IMG/VR virus record: IMGVR_UViG_3300042914_001064 | Coordinates: 1 to 20,813 of that record | From: a virus | Length of the DNA stretch: 20,813 nucleotides | Direction: 5' to 3' (one strand) | Shown: positions 1 to 7,479 of the stretch, piece after piece | Position numbering within the stretch: the first letter of the stretch is position 1 | How the letters are laid out: every line of letters begins with the position of its first letter | Program-made: the position numbers and the translations under genes | The notes under the pieces: generated by a model | Told to the model about the DNA's origin: nothing | The model's database searches: none | The model's input: only the letters and a program-made list of their open reading frames with translations

Positions 1-27
1 CAGGGCAGAGCAGTTAAGGCCGCATGA
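1..27 (+). CDS. 3' end of an upstream gene, possibly major capsid protein (partial)
   Basis: Frame 1 reads QGRAVKAA followed by TGA. The next gene is a head-tail connector, before which siphovirus maps normally place the major capsid gene, so this may be the capsid C-terminus. Only eight codons are visible, so both the frame and the identity are inferences from position. Confidence 0.35.
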   Translation, partial: QGRAVKAA

Positions 28-48
28 TAAATTAATAAACTTTGAACA

Positions 49-579
49 ATGGGTAACTACTCTTATACGATAGATTCGCAAATCACAGAGGTAAGCTATG
101 CGGAGCCGGTAACGCTTGCAGAAGCGAAGCTATACATCAGGGTAAGCCATACAAGCGAAGATGCACAGGTTTCGCAACTGATTAGTTCTGCCCGTAAGAT
201 AATCGAAGATGCAGCAGGTATCAGCGTAATAACAAAGCAGGTGAAAGTATGGTTCAGCAATAAGGGTGGTGCATATCAACTGCCATATGGCCCGATTACT
301 TCCGACATTACATTATACGATGACTATACCGGTACAATCCTAACTGACAAACGAATCATAGGCGGTAATTATCCAAGAATTACTTTTCCACAGATAGAAA
401 ACATGAGGGCAGAATATACGGTAGGATATACCCATGTACCTGCTGCTTTGAAGTTTGCTATTCTTGACCAAGTCAACCATATGTACGAAAATAGGGGAGC
501 AGGTGCGGAAGGTATGGGCATCTGTGAGAAAGCATGGAGAGCGTGTCAGCAGTTCACCCGTCAATCGCCAATAATATGA
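49..579 (+). CDS. Head-tail connector protein (phiE125 gp8 / HK97 gp6-like)
   Basis: This 176-residue protein should form the dodecameric ring that joins the portal to the head-closure protein inside the virion neck. The N-terminal segment PVTLAEAKLYIRV followed by a helical pair (SQLISSARKIIEDAAGI) is the hallmark of the phiE125 gp8/HK97 gp6 connector family, where this region contacts the portal. The later part (residues 75-120, YDDYTGTIL to AEYTVGYTHVP) is the usual beta-rich core, and the C-terminal helix (AILDQVNHMYENRG) also fits the family. It starts the visible late operon and overlaps the next gene by four bases (ATGA). No Shine-Dalgarno sequence precedes the start; the leader is A/T rich. 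Confidence 0.85.
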   Translation: MGNYSYTIDSQITEVSYAEPVTLAEAKLYIRVSHTSEDAQVSQLISSARKIIEDAAGISVITKQVKVWFSNKGGAYQLPYGPITSDITLYDDYTGTILTDKRIIGGNYPRITFPQIENMRAEYTVGYTHVPAALKFAILDQVNHMYENRGAGAEGMGICEKAWRACQQFTRQSPII

Positions 580-917
580 GGTTAAAAGGCACAAGACCGA
601 ATTACTTATCAGCAGAACTACTGCATGAGCCGATAGGCATACTTCAACCTACACAGGTGAGCGATGGTGAGGGGGGTTATACGGTTACCTATGCGAATAC
701 TGCCACCATTTGGGGTATGTTTATTCCGCTTGGAGATAGCCGTTCTTTGATTGCAGCGCAGGTAAGTTACACGGCATCCGCTACTGTATTCGTGCGCTAC
801 CCCCTTACAATCGATCAGACCTACAGATTAGAGATAGGTGGCGAACAATATAGCATCCACTCTATTACGAATGTGGAGAATAAGGATGAATATTTGGAAA
901 TACAAATCTTTAAGTAA
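576..917 (+). CDS. Head closure / head-tail joining protein
   Basis: A protein of 113 residues that resembles the phage head-tail joining family (SPP1 gp16-like), which seals the DNA channel below the connector ring. Visible family features are the N-terminal strand LHEPIGILQPT, a GEGGYTVTYANTATIWGMF segment (the usual DG-GG...W pattern), the TYTASATVFVRYPLTIDQTYRLEIGGEQYSI core and a final strand YLEIQIFK. I chose the ATG at 576 because it overlaps the stop of the connector gene as ATGA and starts directly at the family's N-terminus. An in-frame ATG at 534 would add 14 residues that look like shadow translation of the connector gene. Confidence 0.8.
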   Translation: MRLKGTRPNYLSAELLHEPIGILQPTQVSDGEGGYTVTYANTATIWGMFIPLGDSRSLIAAQVSYTASATVFVRYPLTIDQTYRLEIGGEQYSIHSITNVENKDEYLEIQIFK

Positions 918-1501
918 TGGCCGAATTCAGCATGAATTTAGTGGGGGGCAAGGCGGTCAGAAAAATGTTTGACATTGCCGCTGAAAGGATGGGGCCAGGT
1001 CTTAATAACTTGATGTCGCAATCCGCATTGAACATTGAACGCAATGCAAAGCGGATGGCTCCTGCTAACTTGGGTAAATTGCGGCAAAGCATAAAGCATA
1101 ACATTGGTGAGCCGTTGATGAAATCGGTTTATGCAGATATTGGGTATGCTGCGTATGTAGAGTTTGGCACAAAGAAAAAAGCAATGACCCATCCGATACA
1201 TAATGGGTTCGCTGCTTATGCTGCACAATTCAGAGGGAAGGGTAAAGGCGATTATGGAGATTTGATACTTGCATTAATCTTCTATGTTAAGCGCAACAAA
1301 TTAGCAGGAACGTATAAGGTAAAATCAAAAAGAAGGATAGGCAATAGAGATCAAAGGTTATCGGAAGATTTGAGGGTTGCTGAAAGAATGGCCTACTTTA
1401 TACTTAAAAACGGTATCAATCCACAACCATTCTTGATACCTGCCTATCTTGATGAAAGACCGAAACTGATTAAGCGGATTCAAAACTTGTTACGCAAATG
1501 A
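917..1501 (+). CDS. HK97 gp10-like neck/tail-completion protein
   Basis: This 194-residue protein belongs to the HK97 gp10 family, a neck or tail-completion component acting between head closure and tail terminator. Typical features are NAKRMAPANLGKLRQSIKHN near residues 43-62, then YAAYVEFGTKKK near residues 77-88, and the C-terminal NPQPFLIPAY signature near residues 168-177. Residues 100-160 are a basic insertion (FYVKRNKLAGTYKVKSKRRIGNR region) that makes the protein longer than the common 110-150 residue members. The start overlaps the previous stop by one base (TAATG), as expected for a tightly coupled late operon. Confidence 0.8.
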   Translation: MAEFSMNLVGGKAVRKMFDIAAERMGPGLNNLMSQSALNIERNAKRMAPANLGKLRQSIKHNIGEPLMKSVYADIGYAAYVEFGTKKKAMTHPIHNGFAAYAAQFRGKGKGDYGDLILALIFYVKRNKLAGTYKVKSKRRIGNRDQRLSEDLRVAERMAYFILKNGINPQPFLIPAYLDERPKLIKRIQNLLRK

Positions 1502-1914
1502 TAATGAAAAACCCTGCCATACCGATAAAACAATGGTTAGTAACTCAACTGGCTGCCTATACCTATGTTGATGTGTACGATGCTATGGTGCCTGCAAATG
1601 AGCCGGCTGAATACATTACCATAACCGGTAGAACATCCGGGCAGGAGCAAGGGAAGGAGGGGTACGTTAACATGGTTTCCGTCAACATAGATATAACAAC
1701 GAAAAGTAGTAACTTTGGGTTCAAGAGAGCGGAGCAAATAGCGGATGCGGTGATGGGTGCGATAAATAGTGATACGGTGGTTGTGTTACCTGTGGGATGG
1801 GATTGTAAAAATGTGGTTTTGGCATCGGTAACTAACTTGGAGGACTTGGATCCATTTGATAACACTTTTCGTGTAATTTTGCGGTATGAATTTATAATCA
1901 GTCAAACACAATAA
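1498..1914 (+). CDS. Tail terminator / tail-completion protein candidate
   Basis: A 138-residue protein whose position between the gp10-like protein and the major tail tube is where siphoviruses encode the tail terminator that caps the tail tube. The sequence fits that role: an N-terminal helix (IKQWLVTQLAAYTYVDVYDAMVP), a strand EYITITGRTSGQ, then a hydrophobic strand VNMVSVNIDITTKS, a helix FGFKRAEQIADAVMGAINS and final strands VVLASVTNLEDLDPFDNTF and ILRYEFIIS. This alternation matches gpU/DUF3168-like terminators, but I see no invariant motif, so the assignment rests mainly on order. Start codons at 1498 and 1504 are both possible; the first overlaps the upstream stop. Confidence 0.6.
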   Translation: MIMKNPAIPIKQWLVTQLAAYTYVDVYDAMVPANEPAEYITITGRTSGQEQGKEGYVNMVSVNIDITTKSSNFGFKRAEQIADAVMGAINSDTVVVLPVGWDCKNVVLASVTNLEDLDPFDNTFRVILRYEFIISQTQ

Positions 1915-1916
1915 AT

Positions 1917-2357
1917 ATGAGTTACACTTTTGTAAATGCGAGGGACATAATCCTTCAACTGGATTTCGACAGAAACGGTAGTTTTCAGACCGTTGCCTGC
2001 CTTACTTCAAACTCAATGGAAATCACAAGAGATGCCATTGATGCCGATAGTAAATGTGGAGATGAGCAACTTCCCGGTAATTCCGTAAGTCAGACAATCA
2101 GTTGTAGTGGAAATGCCATTGACCAAACAGGTAGTGGTAGCCGTGAAAGCTATGACCGTTTGTATTCAATGCTCGTTAATCGGGATTCTATCCCTGCCCG
2201 TTTTGGCCCTGCTTCCACCGTTAGTGGCGACATCGTGTATAGCGGTAATATATTTGTTACTTCGCTTTCATTGGATGCTACTGATAAGGACTTGCTTAAG
2301 TTCGATGCGGAGTTCCAAGTTCAGAATGCTCCACTTACCCAAACCAAGACATACTAA
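1917..2357 (+). CDS. Major tail tube protein (TP901-1-like)
   Basis: This 146-residue protein is the likely subunit of the tail tube. It follows the order typical of TP901-1/Phage_tail_2-type tube proteins: an N-terminal strand (INSERT-like ARDIILQLDF), the substrate-like loop ACLTSNSMEITRDAIDADSK near residues 27-46, the ELPG-like DEQLPGNSVSQTISCSG segment, and a C-terminal strand block (DIVYSGNIFVTSLSLDATDK, then LLKFDAEFQVQN). The length and the adjacent tail-assembly chaperone pair agree with the assignment. A second protein with the same kind of core is encoded at 6786-7478, behind the tail-tip gene. Confidence 0.8.
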   Translation: MSYTFVNARDIILQLDFDRNGSFQTVACLTSNSMEITRDAIDADSKCGDEQLPGNSVSQTISCSGNAIDQTGSGSRESYDRLYSMLVNRDSIPARFGPASTVSGDIVYSGNIFVTSLSLDATDKDLLKFDAEFQVQNAPLTQTKTY

Positions 2358-2360
2358 TTT

Positions 2361-2714
2361 ATGCCCGTAGCATTTGAGTTAAAAACTTCAACGGGCAGCG
2401 TTAGTTTACTTTGGAATAACTGGGCGATGCACCGATTCTGTGAGATGAATGGCAACTTGCCAATAGGTAAGATGTTGGAGATGTACGATGGGCAATCCTT
2501 AACCTTTAAGCACGTTATTACAATGGTGCAGGCGGCAAGTGAGGGAGCCGGTAAGGTGATAACCGAAAGGGAAGCATCGCAGTTGATTGATGAAGGTGGT
2601 GGATTGCAGTTCACAGGTTCGCAGGTACTTGAATTCATCCAGTACACTATGAAGGCAATGGTGCCGGATGTACCTGCTGATAAAAACGTACCGGAGGAAG
2701 AAAAAAAAAGTTAA
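2361..2714 (+). CDS. Tail assembly chaperone, short (G-like) product
   Basis: A 117-residue, mainly helical acidic protein between the tail tube and tape measure genes, where nearly all long-tailed phages encode the G/GT chaperones that bind the tape measure protein and recruit tube subunits. The frame ends in VPEEEKKS-stop over a run of nine A. The -1 frame remains open from that run to 3031 with no usable start codon of its own before a TTG at 2810, so this is best read as the G product, with a minority of ribosomes slipping to make a GT fusion of 223 residues. The predicted helix LLWNNWAMHRFCEMNG near residues 16-31 is typical for Bacteroidota phage members. Confidence 0.8.
   Translation: MPVAFELKTSTGSVSLLWNNWAMHRFCEMNGNLPIGKMLEMYDGQSLTFKHVITMVQAASEGAGKVITEREASQLIDEGGGLQFTGSQVLEFIQYTMKAMVPDVPADKNVPEEEKKS
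2693..2710 (+). promoter_or_regulatory. Programmed -1 ribosomal frameshift site (A-run slippery sequence)
   Basis: The G-like gene ends over nine consecutive A (2701-2709) followed by G. In the zero frame the codons are GAA AAA AAA AGT TAA, so A AAA AAA at 2702-2708 is a classical -1 slippery heptamer lying just before the stop. A purine-rich GGAGGA sits at 2693-2698, at the distance where internal Shine-Dalgarno-like stimulators act in dnaX-type sites. I saw no convincing downstream stem-loop. The -1 frame then runs open to 3031. Confidence 0.8.
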
Positions 2715-3031
2715 ACCACCGGGATAAGACCTGGGATGAGGTTATAATTCTCGCCATTGAAGCCGGCCTAACTATTGAGCAGTTTTGGCAGGTTCGGTGG
2801 CGAGATTTTTTGCTTTATAGGAAAGCGTATGAAGCGAAGCAGTTAGCTGAATGGCAGAGGGCAAGGTTGATAGCTTATGTGATGTACTGCACGAACACGG
2901 ACACGAAGGGGCGCAAAAGCATAACAGATTTCTTACCTTTGTCAACGGATGAGCAGCCGGATAGAGGGGAGAGATTGACACAGGAACAGTTCATAGAGAA
3001 TATGAAGAAATTATCAGAAGCATTAAAATAA
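2711..3031 (+). CDS. Tail assembly chaperone, T-domain (reached by -1 frameshift)
   Basis: This 106-codon frame is the C-terminal T part of the GT fusion. It is open from the slippery A-run onward and contains no ATG near its beginning; the first candidate start is a TTG at 2810, in the middle of an apparent helix. Its sequence, with DKTWDEVIILAIEAGLTIEQFWQ, then RDFLLYRKAYEAKQLAEWQRARLIAY, resembles the small Trp-rich helical domains (GmFT..EF W...) that follow the frameshift in many siphoviruses. The product ends five bases before the tape measure start. Its role would be to link tape-measure-bound chaperone to tube assembly. Expression only as a fusion is inferred from the missing start. 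Confidence 0.75.
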   Translation, partial: LNHRDKTWDEVIILAIEAGLTIEQFWQVRWRDFLLYRKAYEAKQLAEWQRARLIAYVMYCTNTDTKGRKSITDFLPLSTDEQPDRGERLTQEQFIENMKKLSEALK

Positions 3032-3035
3032 AGCA

Positions 3036-4745
3036 ATGGCAGCGGAAAAACTCGAAATATTAATTAGTGCGGACAATAAGAAAGCCATTGCAGCGATTAA
3101 GGAAACTGTTCTTTCACTTGACGGGGTTGAGAAAGCATCGAAGGGGGCAGGGGGTGCTACGCAGAAAATGGGTAAGGACTTTACAGGTCTTTCCCGTGTT
3201 ATACAAGATATGCCTTATGGCTTTAATGCGATTGCCAACAACTTAACGAATATCTTGCCTGCTGCCGGTGCAGCTGGGTTAGCCGTTTCAGCACTTGTTG
3301 CTGGATTGCAGTTTGCTTCATTAGGATTCGATAACTGGACAAGGGGGTTGATTGATAGCAAGGAAGCAATGGAAGGGTCAAAGAAAGTAAACGATGACTA
3401 TATTGCTACTTTAGCAAAGGAAAAAACAGAACTTGACCTGCTATTCAAGACAATGTCTAACACGAACTTGTCAATGAATGTCAGGAATAATGCAATAGAA
3501 AAGGCAAGAGAATCATATGGTTCATATCTTTCAAATCTTACAGATGAGCAATTACTTACAGGCAATGTTGGAGATGCTTATTTAAAATTATCAGTAGCTA
3601 TTGAAAAAGCTGCAAAAGCAAGGGCAGCACAAGATTTTATTGTTGAAAAGCAAAAGCAAGTATTAACATTAGAGCAAGAGATTGCTAAAGAAAGAGAGAA
3701 GTTAGAAAAAAGAAAAATAGAAATTCAAAAAGAAGGTACTACAGTAGCCCAAACTACAATGGGGGCAGTAGGACAAATTTATACTGTTCAACAAAAATTG
3801 GATTTAGCTGAAGCAGGTTTTATTGCACGAACAAAAGATAAAACTGCTGCAATTAAAGTATTAACTACAGAAATGAACTCATTATCTCAAACCTATGAGG
3901 ATAATGCAGATAATGTAAATACAAATACTACTAAAAAAACAAAAGCAGTAGAAGTAAGTAAAGATGAAATCAATGCTTATGTAAAAGCACAAAAAGAACT
4001 TGAATACTATAACAATTTAATAGTAGAACAAACTGCCCTTAATAGGTTAAAAGCAACTATGGGCAGGTTAGAAACTGGAACGGTAGATAGTGCAGGCATT
4101 AACCTTCCCCAACAAAGAGACCTAACAAATATTCAGTTAACCACTACTGCTAACAACACATTAACCAAAGCACTTGGAGAACAATCAATGGCTTTGAGTA
4201 TGTTAAAGTTAAAGAAAGATGAAGCATTCGCAGCAGATACGGCAAACTACTTAACGCAATCAATGACTGGAATGTTCAATGCTATGATAAACGGTCAAAA
4301 CATTGGTACTGCATTGGGCGATATGTTCAAAAGGTTAGCAGTTGACATCGCAATGGCAGCAGCGAAGGCGGCAATATTTCAGGGCATTATGTCTGCATTA
4401 ACTATGGGCGGAAGTGCTGCATTTAAAGGCGGTCAAGCAGTAGGGGCATCATTAATGGGTGGTACAGTTGGTGGTGGTAAGAAAGGCGGTGGGTTCCTTT
4501 CACTTCTCGGCAAACTACTCGGCTTCTCCGAAGGCGGTACCGTTACAGGCCCCCGTTCCGGTTATCCCGTAATGCTACACGGCACAGAACACATTGTACG
4601 GCCTGACCAAATGCGCTCAATAATCGCATCCGCATCGCAGATGGGTGGAGGAAATAGCAGGGTAGTGGTGGAGGGTGTAGTGAGAGGTAACGATATATGG
4701 CTTTCACAAAGTAGAACCAATACATTTAGAGCATTAACAACTTAA
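3036..4745 (+). CDS. Tape measure protein
   Basis: A 569-residue protein that should fill the tail tube and set tail length; at roughly 0.15 nm per residue it predicts a tail near 85 nm. Residues 1-45 form the common N-terminal LEILISADNKKAIAAIKE...GVEKA segment, followed by a hydrophobic stretch (about residues 66-100, NNLTNILPAAGAAGLAVSAL), a long K/E/Q-rich coiled-coil region (about 125-380), a second hydrophobic Ala/Gly-rich stretch (430-480), and the widespread C-terminal cap FSEGGTVTGPRSGYPVMLHG...EHIVRP (about 495-525). The middle, roughly 3480-4170, is visibly more A-rich than both ends, suggesting module exchange. It lies directly after the chaperone pair. Confidence 0.9.
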   Translation: MAAEKLEILISADNKKAIAAIKETVLSLDGVEKASKGAGGATQKMGKDFTGLSRVIQDMPYGFNAIANNLTNILPAAGAAGLAVSALVAGLQFASLGFDNWTRGLIDSKEAMEGSKKVNDDYIATLAKEKTELDLLFKTMSNTNLSMNVRNNAIEKARESYGSYLSNLTDEQLLTGNVGDAYLKLSVAIEKAAKARAAQDFIVEKQKQVLTLEQEIAKEREKLEKRKIEIQKEGTTVAQTTMGAVGQIYTVQQKLDLAEAGFIARTKDKTAAIKVLTTEMNSLSQTYEDNADNVNTNTTKKTKAVEVSKDEINAYVKAQKELEYYNNLIVEQTALNRLKATMGRLETGTVDSAGINLPQQRDLTNIQLTTTANNTLTKALGEQSMALSMLKLKKDEAFAADTANYLTQSMTGMFNAMINGQNIGTALGDMFKRLAVDIAMAAAKAAIFQGIMSALTMGGSAAFKGGQAVGASLMGGTVGGGKKGGGFLSLLGKLLGFSEGGTVTGPRSGYPVMLHGTEHIVRPDQMRSIIASASQMGGGNSRVVVEGVVRGNDIWLSQSRTNTFRALTT

Positions 4746-4746
4746 C

Positions 4747-6783
4747 ATGGCATACGGGAAGAAATATACTTTCACGGCAATAAGCAAATCAGGGTTAACC
4801 TATGATGCTGAAATATGGGAAAATGATTACACAGGTTCCGTGTATAGCGTAGCCACAGGAAATAGTCCTTTTTTGTTAGAGTGCCTTGCTTCCGGTGATG
4901 ATCCTTTTCAGCCCGTACTTCCTACACTATTTACCATAAGAGCGGATTTTACCGACTTTACAGGCCCATACCCAGACCTTGTTTCAACAGACGATAAAAA
5001 GTACTATGTAAGATTTTCGGCCAATGGTGGCACTTATTTTATATGGCAGGGGTATGTCTTAATGGATAGCATTAGCATAGCTTTTACAACGGGCAGAAAC
5101 TTTGTTGATATTATTTGCGTGGATGGGTTAGGATTGCTTAAATCAGTACCATACGTTCCTACATCTGCAAATATCAACACATCCGAATCATTACTGCAAA
5201 TCATTCGCAACTGCTTAAAGAATATTGAATTTCCGGTGCAGTACTATATCAATTCGGCAATCAATTACTATGCAACGGCACATAGTACATCAACATCATA
5301 CATTCGCAATACTCACATCTTCCCTGCCCGTTGGACTAATAACGATTATACTTATAAGAACTGCTATGATGTACTCGAAGATATTTGCATTGCTCACGGT
5401 GCGCAAATATATCAATCGGGTGGGGAATGGTGGATAACTTCCGTAAATGAAAGAGCATCCGATACTATTCGGGTATTCCGTACAGATGGGGTATCTTCGA
5501 CAGATACCTTATCGAATGTACCTATAAATAGAACTATTCAGCCGTATCAAGATAATGGGTCAGTACCATTTTACTTTGTAGAAAATAGCCAAACCAAAAT
5601 AATCAAAAAGTCATTTAATTCGCTTGAACTTACCGGAGAATTAAAGTACCCTGAAAATACAGTTGACAATGGCAACATGGCATTGCTTACTTCCGGTGTT
5701 CCTACGAATTGGAGTAGAACATTGGGAAGTGGTGGCACATTTGTAATGGGGCCGGAAAGCGGTGTATATGGTGCAAGGTTTACATCCGGAAGTACTCAAT
5801 CAACATTTACTGCTTTATCATGCGGCCTTGTAAGTGAAGGGGATATTTTAGAAATAGAGTTCCAATGTATTACTGCATCAACGGGCGACATGGAAATAGG
5901 GATAAGCGTTACAAGCGGTTCCACCGTGTATGCTTGGGGGAGGTTGGTATCTGGTGCGCCTGAATGGTTCAATAGTTTTCTATATTTTGAAGAACCGAAA
6001 AACAATACAGCGTTAGAAACTAAAACCATTATCACAAATCCATCGCCAATCACAGGAACTTTATCAATAGAATTTAGGGTTACTTCTGCAGGTATATCTA
6101 ATATGTTTGTGGCAAATGTGAAAAGAAAAGCAAAGTCAGTGTATGGCCCTAAACAAGTTTTATTTAATCAAACGGCAAGTAATCAGTATAAGAAACAAAT
6201 AACAACTCCTATAGGTAATCAGTTTCCGTTATTAAACGTCACGCAACTTCAATCGCTTTTGTCTGTAACAGATAATGCTTTAACTGGATTCACTCGATTC
6301 GGCATTAGCGGGAGTTATTCAAACCTTGCAACATTGTTATTTAGTCAGTTATACAACATCTATGCAAAGGCGAATATCAATATGCAGTTCACCCATTATA
6401 ATCTGTTTACGGGTACATACGTTGCAGGGTTGTTGCATACAATAGGGGTAGAGGATCCATCGGGTGTTATTAATGTTAATACATCAAGGTTCATTTTAGG
6501 ACAATGTACTTTTGATTACATTAACAATACTTTGTCAGGTACGGCAATCCAAACGAGGAATGAAATATTAACCTATACACTTATTTCATCATTGCAGGAA
6601 ACCCCACCTGTGCCATGTTACAAGTACTATAATTATACGGGTGATTTTTGGTCGGGTGAATACACAGATTGTGAGGGACTTCCGAAAGTTGCATTAACTT
6701 TGCCACCAGATCAATTCATTTGCTCTAAAACTACACCGGTGCCTTATGGTATTGATTCATTAACAAAAGGAGAACTCTGCTAA
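4747..6783 (+). CDS. Tail tip / baseplate hub-type structural protein
   Basis: This 678-residue protein directly follows the tape measure gene, the usual place of distal-tail and hub proteins. The first 110 residues (YTFTAISKSGLTYDAEIWEND to FIWQGYVLMDSISIAF) look like a beta-rich Dit-like N-terminal domain. Residues 115-235 contain NFVDIICVDGLGLLKSVPY and NCYDVLEDICIAHGAQIYQS followed by GEWWITSVNERA, a pattern I associate with hub-like tail proteins of Bacteroidota phages. Residues about 300-450 look like a carbohydrate-binding-module-type beta sandwich (SGVPTNWSRTLGSGGTF onward), which could bind glycans. There is no peptidase or lysozyme motif. The hub assignment comes from order and general resemblance, not from a diagnostic motif. 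Confidence 0.55.
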   Translation: MAYGKKYTFTAISKSGLTYDAEIWENDYTGSVYSVATGNSPFLLECLASGDDPFQPVLPTLFTIRADFTDFTGPYPDLVSTDDKKYYVRFSANGGTYFIWQGYVLMDSISIAFTTGRNFVDIICVDGLGLLKSVPYVPTSANINTSESLLQIIRNCLKNIEFPVQYYINSAINYYATAHSTSTSYIRNTHIFPARWTNNDYTYKNCYDVLEDICIAHGAQIYQSGGEWWITSVNERASDTIRVFRTDGVSSTDTLSNVPINRTIQPYQDNGSVPFYFVENSQTKIIKKSFNSLELTGELKYPENTVDNGNMALLTSGVPTNWSRTLGSGGTFVMGPESGVYGARFTSGSTQSTFTALSCGLVSEGDILEIEFQCITASTGDMEIGISVTSGSTVYAWGRLVSGAPEWFNSFLYFEEPKNNTALETKTIITNPSPITGTLSIEFRVTSAGISNMFVANVKRKAKSVYGPKQVLFNQTASNQYKKQITTPIGNQFPLLNVTQLQSLLSVTDNALTGFTRFGISGSYSNLATLLFSQLYNIYAKANINMQFTHYNLFTGTYVAGLLHTIGVEDPSGVINVNTSRFILGQCTFDYINNTLSGTAIQTRNEILTYTLISSLQETPPVPCYKYYNYTGDFWSGEYTDCEGLPKVALTLPPDQFICSKTTPVPYGIDSLTKGELC

Positions 6784-6785
6784 CT

Positions 6786-7478
6786 ATGACACCAGTAACC
6801 GGACAAAAACTCAACCTTTACAGGTACAATTCAATCGCAATGACAGACAATCTCATTGCGTGTGCAAGGACTTGCACTTTTTCGGTGGAGGTGGATGCAA
6901 TGGAAACTACTAATATCAGTAGTGCTTGGTTCAGGCAATCAAGGCCGGATGTGGCTTCTTGGTCAATACAAGCGGATGGACTTGTTGTGTTGGATGATTA
7001 TTCGTACTTGTTTATGCTCAATAGCCAACTGAATCGGGAGTTGGTATCACTTAAGTTTGTTATTGACAATGGCACGGCAGGGGGACTTGTAATCGTATCG
7101 GGTTTGGCATGGTTGCAATCTTTTACCATTACAGGGGCAAATAAGGACATCGCAACTTATCAAGTATCTTATCAGGGTACGGGTGTGTATAGTTTAGCAG
7201 GAACCACCGTAACGCCAACGGGGATAGTTATACAAGGTACAACTACACAGGTGCTGCAATATACTGCAGGTGGTGGGGAGACTTCGATAGCTATACCGGG
7301 TGGTGCAGGTAAAACAATGATATACGGCTCACGGGGTGGTACATCGTTTGAAACGATAAAGTATAACACGGGTTCGCCTGATACGGGTGCATTATGGATA
7401 GTAAGTAGTGGTACGCTGACTGTTGATAGTAATGTTCCTTTTGTTCAAAATGAGAAAATATTAATTTTAGTTCAATAA
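6786..7478 (+). CDS. Second tail-tube-like protein with C-terminal beta domain
   Basis: I do not recognise a named family for the whole 230-residue protein, but residues 1-150 follow the tail tube pattern: NLYRY strand, then LIACARTCTFSVEVDAMETT, a pair DVASWSIQADGLVVLDD, and later strands LVSLKFVID, GGLVIVSGLAWLQSFTITGA and DIATYQVSYQGTG. The first tube protein (1917-2357) has the equivalent ACLTSNSMEITRDAIDAD and final strand pattern. Residues 155-230 form a separate Gly/Thr-rich beta domain ending in EKILILVQ. Because it sits after the tail-tip gene it may form a ring or adaptor at the distal tail, or hold fibres. Family membership is inferred by eye. Confidence 0.5.
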   Translation: MTPVTGQKLNLYRYNSIAMTDNLIACARTCTFSVEVDAMETTNISSAWFRQSRPDVASWSIQADGLVVLDDYSYLFMLNSQLNRELVSLKFVIDNGTAGGLVIVSGLAWLQSFTITGANKDIATYQVSYQGTGVYSLAGTTVTPTGIVIQGTTTQVLQYTAGGGETSIAIPGGAGKTMIYGSRGGTSFETIKYNTGSPDTGALWIVSSGTLTVDSNVPFVQNEKILILVQ

Positions 7479-7479
7479 T

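Noticed and set aside
2107-2370. An 87-codon + frame overlapping the tail tube gene
   Set aside because: The main frame is a clear tube protein; the alternative is Leu/Val/Cys-rich shadow and would overlap the chaperone start.
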